Program-made: the position numbers and the translations under genes
Shown here: piece by piece, positions 23,718-34,600 of the stretch
Position numbering within the stretch: position 1 is the first letter of the stretch
Layout of the letters: every line of letters begins with the position of its first letter
The notes under the pieces: generated by a model
Databases searched by the model: none
What the model saw: the letters and a program-made list of their open reading frames with translations, nothing else
Told to the model about the DNA's origin: nothing
Assembly: GCF_023898315.1 (NCBI RefSeq)
Contig: NC_064622.1
Coordinates: forward strand, 164,258,178 to 164,322,177
DNA from: Schistocerca nitens
Lineage: Eukaryota > Arthropoda > Insecta > Orthoptera > Acrididae
Length of the DNA: 64,000 nt
Direction of reading: 5' to 3'

Positions 23718-24395
23718 TCTATATAAACAAATGTAAATGTTCGTTTGTTCAGAATCGTGTATTACCGAAATTTCCTGCCGGGTTACTTTGAAATTTTGAC
23801 ATAACATCCCATTGATATAAGCGCGTGTTTTATTTTACCTATTTTTCAATAGATAAATTTATGTAAACTGAATAATGCGAAAGCGTTATAAAATATACGA
23901 TAGTGGAACGTTGTCAACAAACAGGAAAGTTGTATTTTTGGCTTATTGGTTTATGATTAGAATAGTGCTACGGAATCTGAATTTGCAATGAAAACAAGCA
24001 AGGCTCAAGGTTAGGGAGAGTGGGGAAGAGGAGGTGAACAGAGGCATGGGAGGAAATGGAGACAGAGTATGGGAAGGAGGAGATGTACAGAGAAAGGAGT
24101 AGGGGGAGAGAAAGGGACGAGGAAGAGAAGGAGAGGGTGGGGAGAGGGGTGGGGGGAGGAAAAGATGGTCAGAGAAAGGAGGTGGAGGTGATGGACGAAG
24201 AGACACGGAAAGAGGAAGATGGACAAAGGGAGGGAAAGGGGGAGATGGACAAAGACGGGGGAGAGAAGGAGATTAGGGAGTATATCCAGCTCCCATACAT
24301 ATTAGAAACACGTGCTTTCCCTTTTCTCTCTTTTCTATTTAAGCAGACTATTTAAGCAGACTGAGCCACAGCAAGGCGTGGCGAGAAACAGCTAG
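23718..24395 (+). mobile_element. Non-autonomous Helitron-like element
   Basis: The element starts with TC after an A (23717) and ends CTAG (24392-24395) before a T (24396), the A|T insertion pattern of Helitrons. Thirteen nt... upstream of the end lies a GCCAC/GTGGC hairpin (24365-24382). No Rep/helicase frame is present. The interior holds a roughly 290-nt homopurine-rich tract at 24002-24290 with irregular GGAGATGGACAAAG-type units. Confidence 0.65.
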
Positions 24396-24965
24396 TTTTT
24401 CTATGAAATCATTAAGATACCATGGTTTCTCGATATACAGGCACCTTGTTACCAGTTACTATGTTAGAACAGTAAATCAGTTCCACTCTTCCCGCTTACG
24501 TGCGTAATTTTGTGTGTGTCTGTACCTACGAATGAAACTGTAATACTTTAAATATTAATGTGACAGTTATATATCTCCGCTCGGACTTAATGCAACATTC
24601 TGTGCTGACCAGATTACAATTACTGTTCAGAATTTTAAGTCAGATCTACGTGTTAAAACATATGAAGTGAGAACGTTTCAGAAAATCAGCGTAGTCTCGG
24701 AGTAGTTTCAGCTGAAAACATATTTTCCTAAATAAAGAGTGGCCGGAATTCGTGTACTTGAGAAAGGTATTCTTTGTTAATATATGTATGCTAATGCACT
24801 CACTGTGCCCCAGAGTAGCATTCGACACTGCATCTTACTAGCTTCTGCTAAGCTGCTTAGTTTAACCAGTAGACCACCTGTGTCGTTTAGTACTGTTGAT
24901 GGCTACTATCGTGGAGATTCTGTGTTCGATTTCTGTTGACACCTCGGATATGCTTGTAGTGAAAA

Positions 24966-25660
24966 GTTCAAAACTATGCGGTCGGCAGGAAAGTTGTGGC
25001 TGCACTATTCTGGGGCGTAGATGGCGCGATTAAGGTTGATTTTTTGGAGCTGGGATGCCCAATAAATTCTGTCCAATACGTCATAACCCTCCAACAGCTA
25101 AAAGCACGTCTTCAGCAAGTTCGCCTAACAAGAGTTATGGCTGATATAGTTCTTTCGCATGACAATGCAGGGTACACACTAGCCGTCACACCACTGAAAA
25201 GATTGTGAAAACTGGATGGCAGATCTTGCCTCATCCGCCATACAGCCCTCATCTGGCAGCGCCAGGTTTCTATCCATTCGGGCCGCCAAAGGATGCTCAT
25301 CACGGGATACACTTTGAAGATGGGGAGGCCATAAAAACGTCATCGCATCAACTGCTAAGCGGTTCTAGGCGCTTTAGTCCGAAACCGCGCTGCTGCTACG
25401 GTCGCAGATTCGAATCCTGCCTCGGGCATGTATGTGTGTGCTATCCTTAAGTTAGTTAGATTTAAGTAGTTCTAAGTTCTAGGAGACTGATGACCTGAGA
25501 TGTTAAGTACCATAGTGCTTAGAGCCATTTGAACCTTTTTTTCAACGGCTTTGGCAGCAGCACCGTGCGTTTTACTACAATGGAATTCATGAACTTGTTA
25601 AAAAGTGGACCAAAAGTATGGAGACGGACGGATATTATAAGCAAAAAACCTAAATTAATC
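24966..25660 (+). pseudogene. Mariner transposase relic split by a SINE
   Basis: The left part reads KVVAALFWGVDGAIKVDFLE, then LSHDNAGYT (second Asp block). After a frame change it reads HPPYSPHLAAPGF near 25235-25270, where the third catalytic Asp of the DLAPSD motif is lost. The distal part after 25541 contains an EWYR-like and LVKKW block. A SINE at 25356-25541 interrupts it. The N-terminal half is missing. Confidence 0.8.
25356..25541 (+). mobile_element. tRNA-Leu-like-headed SINE
   Basis: Head GCGGTTCTAGGCGC, box B GATTCGAATCC, CTCGGGCATG, GTTAGATTTAAGTAGTTC tail and AGAGCCATTTGAACC end. The first part of the head is truncated. A TCAAC-GC motif flanks both ends, probably an imperfect target duplication. 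Confidence 0.88.
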
Positions 25661-25913
25661 GTCAGTGTTGTGGCTTTCAATCTACGTAGCTGGATTTGAA
25701 ATTCTTAACAAAAATGTAGGAGGCATTACATTTTAACTAGATTTCGAATTAGAAATTATACTGCCCCTCTGCGTTTTACTCTCTGTATGTGAAGGCTAAA
25801 CTCAGGAACTATGGTTTCTGCTAATAAACAAATTGATTGATTCACAGGGAAGGTATGTGTCTGTAATATACTACCGCTGCTTAGCTGCAGCGGGTGTTGA
25901 TCTTATACTGTGA

Positions 25914-26124
25914 TGATGAGGTCGCAAACTCCGTGGAGCCTAGAGGACGATGCGGGAGACCCGCAGTCCTAGCGGAAGTCGTTTGCCGTTGCCTTCCTCC
26001 GACCGTAATGGGGATGAATGATGATGATGAAGACGACACAACAACACCCAGTCATCTCGAGACTGGGAAAAATCCCTGACCCCGTCGGCAATCGAACCCG
26101 CTACCACAAGACCACGAGCTGCGA
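25914..26124 (-). mobile_element. tRNA-Gly-like-headed SINE, alternative tail
   Basis: Minus strand: CAGCTCGTGGTCTTGTGGTAG head with box B GGTTCGATTGCC, GACGGGGTCAGGGATT, and ACTGGGTGTTGTTGTGTCG, then an ATCATCATCATTCATCCCC body ending in CGGTCGGAGG. The head matches the Gly-like heads at 52400 and 57368 but the distal body differs from theirs and resembles that at 41125. Confidence 0.75.
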
Positions 26125-26149
26125 TACTGTAGATATCGTTTAAGAAGAG

Positions 26150-26835
26150 ATTTTTCGAAATTCCATCCCCAAGGGATGAAATAGGAGATGAAACGTTTTT
26201 AGGAAACTACATCGCTATTAAAGCAATTTTGAAGCCATAACTGCGGAAATAAGTATCTGTTTATAGTTTGCAGAGTGTGTAAATTTACACATGAGCAGTG
26301 GGTGTAACAATATAAAAATTCGATTAAAGAACGACAAAAAAAAAAAAAATGCAGACCATACAGTCTACGCGACCGAAGCAGCGAGTGCTAAGACAGTTTT
26401 GGATAAACCAATAACAAACAAGCAAATAAAAAAGTAAGCTAATCACATGTTCAGGACTGGGTGAACGCTGAGATATGCTGCGCTGCTGTAACTGGTTAAG
26501 GCAGTGCTATTTAAGTAACAGCTCAGTATGGAATACAATAACCAAATAGAATACACTTACTCTACAGTTCCACGGGCATATTTGGGGAAAAGTCACAGCT
26601 TACGCCACACTCGCGGAAGAGCGATGTAAGAACAGACATGCTTCGTATCATCGGAAACTTTCATGGCAGCGTAATAAAAGCATCAGAAAGCAGATTCTTT
26701 CAGCGATTTACATAAAAAACTCGACGAAATTTAGGTTGTTAAATGGCGAAAACGAAAAAAAGCTGCTCCTGATAATGAAGTTGCTCATCATACTAAATCG
26801 ATGACCTGTTTCCTAAGCGGTTGCTTGCAAAGACA
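26150..26835 (+). repeat. Duplicated segment, copy 2
   Basis: Collinear with 22280-22880 in the same orientation about 3.9 kb away, with many substitutions and a poly-A run at 26336-26349. Its Helitron-like end is changed (GCTAAGACAG). Upstream flanks differ, so the duplicated block begins near 26215. Confidence 0.75.
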
Positions 26836-27119
26836 TTTTCCCCGATTGCTTTCCCCTCTTACACTGCGAGGTAACAACGCTCTCTCGTCTGAACTGGAAC
26901 GATGGTGCACACGGTCACGTTACCAAATTAGTTCACTGCATGGCCGGGTCTACTGCTCACTTTGCCATAACACCTTGTCCACACAGACAACTTTTTCCGA
27001 AACTGAATTCGGTACTGCGTACCACAAACGAACGCACATTCTTCTTCTGTCTTCGCGTCGATCTGACCAGAGACTACACTTTGGTGCACACGCGACCAAG
27101 TCTTTGGAGAGTTAGCGAA

Positions 27120-27470
27120 GTGTTTGGATTTCGTTTCCGAGTGTACGGAGTGCTGCGCCGCGCTGCCCTACTCGTACTGTGTGAGGAGGCGGCGCGGCTG
27201 CAGGAGAATCAGATTTGCCGGCTCCGCCATAACATTTGGCACAGTGTGCGTCGGTCGCGCGGATCCTTAATGTGATTGGCCGACGGCCGTCCCGCCACGC
27301 CGCGGTAATTGGATTGGTTCGGCGGACGGAGGCGCTGCTGATCAGCCGAAGCCGTCGCTCCGACGCCGCGAGGACTGGAGCCTGGCAATTAGGCCACAGC
27401 GAAGCTCGTAGTGTTTGCGGGCTGAGGCGCTGGCGTCGAGAAAACCAAAAGGACTGCCTGTCCTCTCTGA
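27120..27470. promoter_or_regulatory. GC/CpG-rich island with CCAAT boxes
   Basis: About 350 bp strongly richer in CpG than its surroundings contain GATTGGC and AATTGGATTGG (CCAAT on the minus strand) at about 27272-27320. It may be a promoter, but no exon is identified on either side. The open frames in it have no recognisable product. Confidence 0.35.
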
Positions 27471-27494
27471 CGTACTGTCCTCTTGTAAACACAG

Positions 27495-27615
27495 GGAGGT
27501 TCGAGTCCTCCCTCGGGCATGGGTGTGAGTCTTTGTCCTTAGGATAATTTAGGTTAAGTAGTGTGTCAGCTTAGGGACTGATGACCTTAGCAGTTAAGTC
27601 CCATAAGATTTAAAA
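27495..27615 (+). mobile_element. SINE 3' fragment, second tRNA-headed family
   Basis: Box B GGTTCGAGTCC, TCCCTCGGGCATGGGTGTG and the tail TTAAGTAGTGTGTCAGCTTA...CCATAAGA match the family at 54065-54268. The head before box B is missing. Confidence 0.7.
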
Positions 27616-27895
27616 GGAAAAACTATTCGGGAGGGTGGAGAAGTTTAACAACAGAAGCCTGCTCCGGAAACAAATGCATCGATAGCTCCACTCGGAAATT
27701 ACGAAATTTTAGATTTACTCTTGACAGGCTGTCAGTGACAAAAATGTAACAAACTCATTTTTTTTAAATAACTTATCCAGATACACACCTTACAAAAGAG
27801 TCTGAATTTCTGACAGTCATAGGCATTAGCTCCCAGCTTCTTTGCAGGCATAATGTCGTCGTAAAATATTCGTGTTCATTCGATTAACACCATGT

Positions 27896-28260
27896 GCCCG
27901 CGAAAGGCAAAGGTCCCGAGTTCGAGTCTCGGTCCGGCACACAGTTTTAATCTGCTAGGAAGTATCATATCAGCGCACACTGCAGAGTGAAAATCTCATC
28001 CCGGAAACATCCCCCAGGCTGTGGCTAAGCCATGTCTCCGCAATATCCTTTCTTTCAGGAGTGCTAGTTCTGCAGATTTCGCAGGAGAGCTTCTGTAAAG
28101 TTTGGAAGGTAGGAGAAGAGGTACTGGCAGAAGTAAAGCTGTGAGGACGGGGCGTGAGTCGTGCTTGGGTAGCTCAGATGGTAGAGACTTGCCCGTGAAA
28201 GGAAAAGGTCTCGAGTTCGAGTCTCGGTCCGGCACACGGTTTTAATCTGGCAGGAAATTT
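27896..28260 (+). repeat. 295-bp tandem unit with tRNA-like segment
   Basis: The phrase GCCCGCGAAAGGCAAAGG at 27896 recurs as GCCCGTGAAAGGAAAAGG at 28191, a period of 295 bp. Each copy continues with box B GAGTTCGAGTCTCGG and TCCGGCACAC-GTTTTAATCTG. The complete second head includes box A GGGTAGCTCAGATGGTAGAG. About 1.2 units are present. I recognise the unit as a dispersed or tandem tRNA-like repeat of locust genomes. Confidence 0.75.
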
Positions 28261-28678
28261 CATGTGGTTGTCAGCGGACTCACAGTTTTCATTTGAGAGA
28301 CCATTTCGAAGAGTTTGCTAAGACTTTGAATAGGCAACTCTTGTATCATTGTTGGCCTCGCCACCGGGTCATTTTGGGACGCAAAAGCATTTCCGCCATC
28401 AGGGGGAAGGGTGCATTTGTGCAGCCTGAAGATAGGAGATCCGTCTTTCTGTACTCGTTATGAGTGGTTTGTGGTCGGAAGCTGGTACACTGACTAAAGG
28501 TTTAGTGACTGTCTCGAAAAGGCAAGTGTTTCACACCGCCTGCTGGGAATAAAATTTCGAGAACTCACAAGGGAAGCAATATTCCCCAGCCATCTGCTGC
28601 CGGTGACTACAAGGAATTATGTTTCCAAGGCAGGGGGGCTGAACGGCCTAAACGTGAAAACAATTTCGGAAGCTAGCA

Positions 28679-28872
28679 GCCGGCCGCTGTGGCCGAGAGG
28701 TTGAAGGCGCTTCAGTCCGGAACCAGGCGGCTGCTATGGTCGCAGGTTCGAATCCTGCCTTACGTATGGATGTGTGTGTTGTCCTTAGGTTAGTTAGGTT
28801 TAAGTAGTTCTAAGTTCTAGGGGATTGCAGACCTCAGATGTTGAGTCCCATAGTGCTCAGAGACATTTTTTA
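28679..28872 (+). mobile_element. tRNA-Leu-like-headed SINE
   Basis: GCCGGCCGCTGTGGCCGAG head, box B GGTTCGAATCC, TTAGGTTTAAGTAGTTCTAA tail and a CAGAGACATTTTTT end. CTCGGGCATG is changed to TTACGTATG. No target duplication is evident. Confidence 0.88.
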
Positions 28873-29889
28873 AGACGGGCTACAGTGGATAGTGGATCCA
28901 GCAACCCGTTAGAGATGCGAAGTATAGTTCAAGAGGGGAAAAACCGAAAATAACATCAAGCTCCCATCAACACGTCTTTAAAAAAACTGGTAGACTTTTT
29001 GACATTGAAAATTACTTCCCTAAACGAGTCGTGCGTAAGATACATTATATAATTAGAAAATATGACATCAGCGGCACATGTTTGAAGTTATAAATGAAAC
29101 CACTAGTCGTAAAGTTGCAAGTTTTCTGCCTTCTTTTTATAATCCAAAACAAGATTAATGTGCCTCCAATTAGGTTGTTCATATCTATGAACAATTTAGA
29201 GAACTTTGTTGTTAACATTAATATAAACAGCCTTAGAGTGCGTGCGACGATGATTGCAGTCTAAATTCAAACGTTAAATGTCTTAAGAACTTGTCTGCCA
29301 ACCGTATTTCTGCGCGTACGTTCCATCTCACGAGAAGTTCATTTTCCAACTATCCTTGCAGGTACGGTACGACTCGCTTTATGAACCCATTTTCCTGGTG
29401 TTCCTGCAGATAGTTTTAACTCTTGAGAAACAGTTGCACGTGCAACAACGTCTGCTGGAGGGAGAAAGAGGACAGCGTTCACAGATCCGGAGAACATTCA
29501 TTCGTATGTCAGCCGCAGAGACGGTTACATGTCAGCGCTCCAAGATGTCTTATATTACGAGTGAATGAAGTAATGCCCCTGACACTTCGACAGCAAGAGA
29601 AAGTGAACCTGACGGTGAAGCCGAATCGCCTTAAAGTGAGATTAGAAACGGCACTAATGTGTAGTGAACAGCTCTTCCTCCAAAAAAATCATTTTCAATC
29701 CTCTTACAGGGAGAGGACCCCAGAGGTGACATTGATATTTTCGAAACCATATATACGGTGATGTAGGTTAAGATCCAAGGTATCACACCCTGCAGCTAGT
29801 CACCCGGGTGGGCCTTTACGTCCGAGTCATCGACGAAAGCAAATCGTAATTTCGCCTGATGCTCTAGAGTTTAAAAATCAGAGTCGTTG
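28873..29889. other. Unassigned region
   Basis: Short open frames at 29356-29761 have no recognisable domain. Confidence 0.4.
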
Positions 29890-30808
29890 CCCAGAGTAGT
29901 GTCATAGCGTAATGATTAAGATGCTTTCACATATGCAGAATATAGTGGGTTCGAATCTCCTCGGCTACTTCGAAATTTCTTAATCTTTATGGAAGTGATG
30001 TAGATCATTAGTTATACATAGTTGGTTTAAATGTATTTTTTCAATTTCTAATCCTTTGTCATGTCACTTTTAATAATCGTTTTGAATTTATGATGTGCCC
30101 TCATTTTTTCTTCCTTCCATGCTTTTTCCATTTGGAATCAGCGTGCATGTGAATTCACTACTTTTATTTATCTCTCATAATATTTGAACATTTGAAGATG
30201 TCGATCCATCGGTTAAAAACAAAATACGATATAATCTATTTATACTGACTGTGCAGTGCTGTCAAAATGTATTATTCATTACAAGATGTACATTGTTTTG
30301 GGTGGTGATCATCTTACAAACATTTAAAAGATTACCTCGTGCTGCCCTAGGGACAAAATAACACAGGCGAAGATTTGAACGAAAGAAGGTATTATAAGTA
30401 AAACTGAAGATGGTATTATCAGTAAAATGAAACTGACGGAAAATCAGGAACAGAATAATGAATGCAATAACATAGACGAAAATAAAAGATGATGAAAGTG
30501 AAGAAATTAAATCGAAATTAGTAGCCAATTATGAAGCCACACGAACAAAATTCCAAATATAAGAACAATGAAGGAAGAAAAAATGAGAGCAAATCAAAAA
30601 GTAAATATAATAATTAAAATGACATTATTGGGTCCAAAATAAAAAAAAACTACATGTAAACCAATTAACTGAATTGAAATAATGATACATATCATTTCGA
30701 TAAAGACTAAAAAATAAAAAAATTCAAAGGACGTGAGAAAATTCAAACCCACAACCTGCTGCATGTGGAGAATACACCTCATCCATTATGCTACATTGCC
30801 AAACTGTG
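29890..30808. mobile_element. Foldback element with tRNA-like arms
   Basis: The arms at about 29890-30165 and 30540-30808 are inverted, diverged copies of each other. They share GTAGCATAATGGAT-like, TCTTTATGGAAGTGAT-like, TGGTTTAAATGTA-like and CTCATTTTTTCTTCCTTC stretches. Each arm has at its outer end a tRNA-like stretch with box B GGTTCGAATCT (left) or GGTTTGAATTT (right). The interior is AT-rich and non-coding. Two tail-to-tail SINEs are an alternative reading. Confidence 0.6.
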
Positions 30809-30812
30809 TTTT

Positions 30813-31125
30813 GTTGTTGTGGTCTTCAGTCCGAAGACTCGTTTGATGCAGCTCTCCATGCTACTCTATCCAGTGCAAGCTTGTTCATCTCCCAGTACCT
30901 ACTGCAACCTACATCCTTCTGAATCTGTTTAGCGTATTCATCTGTTGGTCTCCCTCCGATTTTTACTCTCCACGCTGCCCTCCAATGCTAAACTGGTTAT
31001 CCCTTGATGCCTCAGAATATGTCCTACCAAGCGATCCCCTCTTCTAGTCAAGTTGTGCCACAAATTTCTCCCCAATTCTATTCAATACCTCCTCATTATT
31101 ATGTGATCTACCCATCTACTGTGTA
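30813..31125 (-). pseudogene. RTE-like LINE 3' fragment
   Basis: On the minus strand the sequence ends with the GACTGAAGACCACAACAAC tail at 30813. Upstream it encodes the block corresponding to RRGRPTDEY-KQIQKDV and the HNLTRRDRL region. One strand-reversed, 5'-truncated copy. Confidence 0.85.
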
Positions 31126-31469
31126 CCACTACCGTTTTTAAAGCCCTAGAGCATCACGAGTACTAGCAAATGAGGGCCCATCAGATTGAATGGCTGCCTA
31201 GTACCCTAACTTACACAACTGTGTAGACGGTTTCAAGAAGCCTCTGCCACCCGTGGGGACCTCTCCTTGTTAGTCATTTGTGAGCAGCTAGATGTTGTTG
31301 TCAATAAACGACAATGACACGTTGCACCCTGCGACTTTTAATCCTGTCCCACTACGAGCTATGCAGCTTTTCTCATAGGTATAAGTGTCAAAAGCAGGAT
31401 TTAAGGGCAGGAGGTTTGGTAGGCAGGCCAGATAATGAGCATCACTTTCACCTCTTGATTTACACGCAT

Positions 31470-31475
31470 TTTATT
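31470..31475 (-). promoter_or_regulatory. Poly(A) signal AATAAA
   Basis: AATAAA on the minus strand lies 120 nt beyond the stop codon of the Kazal gene at 31595, a plausible polyadenylation signal for it. Confidence 0.5.
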
Positions 31476-31594
31476 CGTAGTACAGTGTTACAGCAAGCAG
31501 CTCGGATTCAGCGAATGCCGCCTCCTGCTGGAACATGGTGCACGTGGGCTCCTAGGGCTGGTGGCCGGGTGGGTGGGTGCGTGGCTGCGCCTCC

Positions 31595-31677
31595 TCACCA
31601 CCACTCGATGGCCTTGTCGTAGTAGGGGATGATGGGGTGTGGCCGGGCGCACTTGCCGTCGTAGATCTTGCGATAGC
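31595..31677 (-). CDS. Kazal gene exon 3 (terminal coding exon)
   Basis: The acceptor TTTGTTTGACAG precedes 31677. Splicing rebuilds an Arg codon and continues YRKIYDGKC, which supplies the last Kazal cysteine, then a C-terminal tail ending KAIEWW and TGA at 31597-31595. Confidence 0.88.
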
Positions 31678-34600
31678 CTGTCAAACAAACAGCGCGCGTT
31701 TCATCTTGTGATGCATGGGACAGAAAAAAAAAAAAAAACAAATACATCTCTATACTGAAGTTAAACTCGGCACTACAAATACAGAAATATAAAAGTAAGT
31801 AATTCTTCACGTTTCTGTATTTCGAAGACGTCTCTGAGTTATGTCCTTTCGTTTCCGTTTTTGTTAAACAGGATACTATATAAGGAAGTCTAATGCAGCG
31901 ATTCTCATTCATGTGGGACACGAATTTCACACGTTGGCAGCTTCGACGAAGAGAGTCGTTTTCGTGAAAATTCACCTGATAACAGACACGGGGAAAAGAG
32001 AAAAAAGAGATTCCTGTTGTGTCTGTGAATTTTGAAATGATTGGTTTGAAGGAAGGGATCTGCATTAAGCTCCACCAAACTGCAGCTGAAGACCACTACA
32101 GACTACGGAGAAGTTACGGTGAGCAAGGTTTGAACCAAGCAAGGTAATCTGAGGGAAGAAGCAAACAGTCAGTCGTGGTTACAGGGATGTCTTCATTATT
32201 TATTTGCCAATGACGCGTTTCGCCTGATTTAGGCATCTTCAGATTGGTTGAATATTAGATGGTATTAGGTACATGGGATACCGAGCATGCAGAACGTCCC
32301 AGCAAATAATTACCCTCTCGAATATTGTAAAACATTGCACGGTGCCCTAGTTGCTTGTATCCGGGATGTGCACGGGAACAAACTGAGGCGAGCGCGATCT
32401 TACAGTCTCAACAAGGGCCCCGCACAATGTTTCCAAATATTTGACGAGGACAATTATTTGCTGGGACGTTATGCATGCTTGATATCCCATGTAGCAGTAT
32501 GTCTTAACTGGCGAAAAGCGTCTTTCTTAAGTAAATAACAAATACTTCCCTGCAACTAAGATTGATTGTTTGTTTCTTCATTGTATATTACTGGTTGCTG
32601 TACCACCCCTGTCATGTGTTGGACAACGCTTCAGAATTTGAGTGGTTTAAATACGGCCTCGAGTCTGTGACAGATGACAGAAAACTGAGCCGACTGTCAT
32701 AACCCACAGCTCCGAAAACGATCGTGAAAGTGCGTGAAATGATCCACAAGGACAGAAGGCAGACAATCAGCGATGTTTTTGAAATCGTTGGAATTTCATA
32801 CGGGACATGTGAACGCATTGTAGCTGATGAACTCAACAGGAGATGAATTTCAGCGATATTCGTTTCTCCTCTTTTGAACGCCGACCACTAGGCCATTGGG
32901 TTCAGGTGTGCACTGAACTGTAAATAAGAGTTCGAGATGATCAAAATTTCGCACTCAAGAGTCATAACTGTCGCTGAAGCAAAACAGCAATGTCCGCCTC
33001 TGTGCAGCAAAAAAGCGCGCCAAATTCGCAGTAACATCAAGACAGTGCAAATGCTTTTTCCTTCATGGAAACTGTCCATAAGAAACTTCTTCCATGTGGT
33101 TAGACAGTTTCAAGGGATTTCTGCTACGGCGTTTTGAGGAGGCTGAGGGATGATGACGGACGCAAATGACATAGGGATAGGAGAAGAAAGATCGGTTGGT
33201 GCATCATGCTAATGCACCTGCTCTTAACTCGCTTATTGTGGGGGAGTTCCTGGCGAAAAGCGAGAGAACTGCCTCTCACCCTCCCTACTCGCCTGATCTA
33301 GCCCCGCGCTATTTCTTCTCCTTCCCGAAAATGAAACTGAAGTTGACAGTGTGGCGTTTTGATTCCAAATAAGAGAAGCAGAATGGCAACTACTTTTGAA
33401 CATGATTCAGCCACAAAATCGGAGGAAGCGTTGCCTACAAGTGACGGATTAGTACTTTGACGGTGGCGGTGGAAATTTTCCTTTAATTCTCTCACGACGT
33501 GTGGGACACATGTGTCCCATATACCAATTTATTTCCCTGAATTGACAGCGATATGAAAGTACCTCATCTGTGTGGTGCTGCGATGTAGCTTTGAATACAT
33601 CAACTTTCTGGAGCCAGTATGGTCATTGTTCGGCACCAAATGTATGAAATATCGCTTAATTGTTTCACTTCTACATTTTTTGCCTTGTGTTTTGGCGTCT
33701 TTTTCCTATCTGCAATAGGTACAGTCAGTATTAAGGTATTTAGTCTTTTTTACATTGTTTGCTAGAAATACACATATTTGTGCATATATTTACAGATAAA
33801 ATGCTGTTGAGTTCGTTTTGCCTTTTGGCCAGTGTATGTAGAGAATTTCTATTTGTGCCTTTTTTTCATATTTGTGTCTAAAATTTTACTTTCATATATT
33901 TTATTAGTTGCTGTTATTATTTTATTTCCCTTGATCTGATATGAAAAGGAAGAGTCCACAAAATCGTGGTATGTTTTTTGTGATGAACGCTTGCTTCCCA
34001 CTTGTCTTTTCATTTCTCCCAGCTGAAAGCTGCCTTACAAGAGCAAGATGAAAAGAAAGTTCATCAAATTTACCTCCATCATTACAGTTCCACGTGATGA
34101 AACTGTTCACTGTTAAAACATCCAGAAGAAAATAAGAAATATTATGCCACCATCTGAGTGGCCTACTGCAAATAGCATATCGTTCTCTCCACTAATCGAA
34201 TCGGTTCACAGCTCCCATTACAGCTGGGTGCTCTGCTATGGATGCATCTGTTTTTTTCTTGTGACGAACCTTATGTCTTTCGGATGGCGAGCAGTTGACA
34301 AAACTGTAACTGGCGTATCATCTTACCAATATAGGGGAGATACACACCATTTTGTATGGATGATATACTATGCGCTTGTATGCAGCTGGAAAACATTTCG
34401 TAGCAAGGAGCACAAGAAGGCGACGCAGAACGTGCATTTCACAGAAGCAAGAGAGAATGGCTAATTTCACTGCAAAGTACCACTACGTATTCAGCCATGT
34501 TTTGCAGAATTTCATCAAAGTACCCAGCTGTGAATAAATAAATTTGTTTGACATCCTAAAGGTACTTACTTTCTTCTTTTTACACATCCTGGTCCCCAGG

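Noticed and set aside
24056-24355. Glu/Arg/Gly-rich ORF and its Pro/Ser-rich antisense
   Set aside because: Both come from the homopurine tract within the Helitron-like element; low complexity, not genes.
32287-32538. 83-codon ORF at 32.3 kb as an exon
   Set aside because: No domain, signal or plausible splice sites with flanking coding sequence; it lies in the Kazal intron 2 on the opposite strand.
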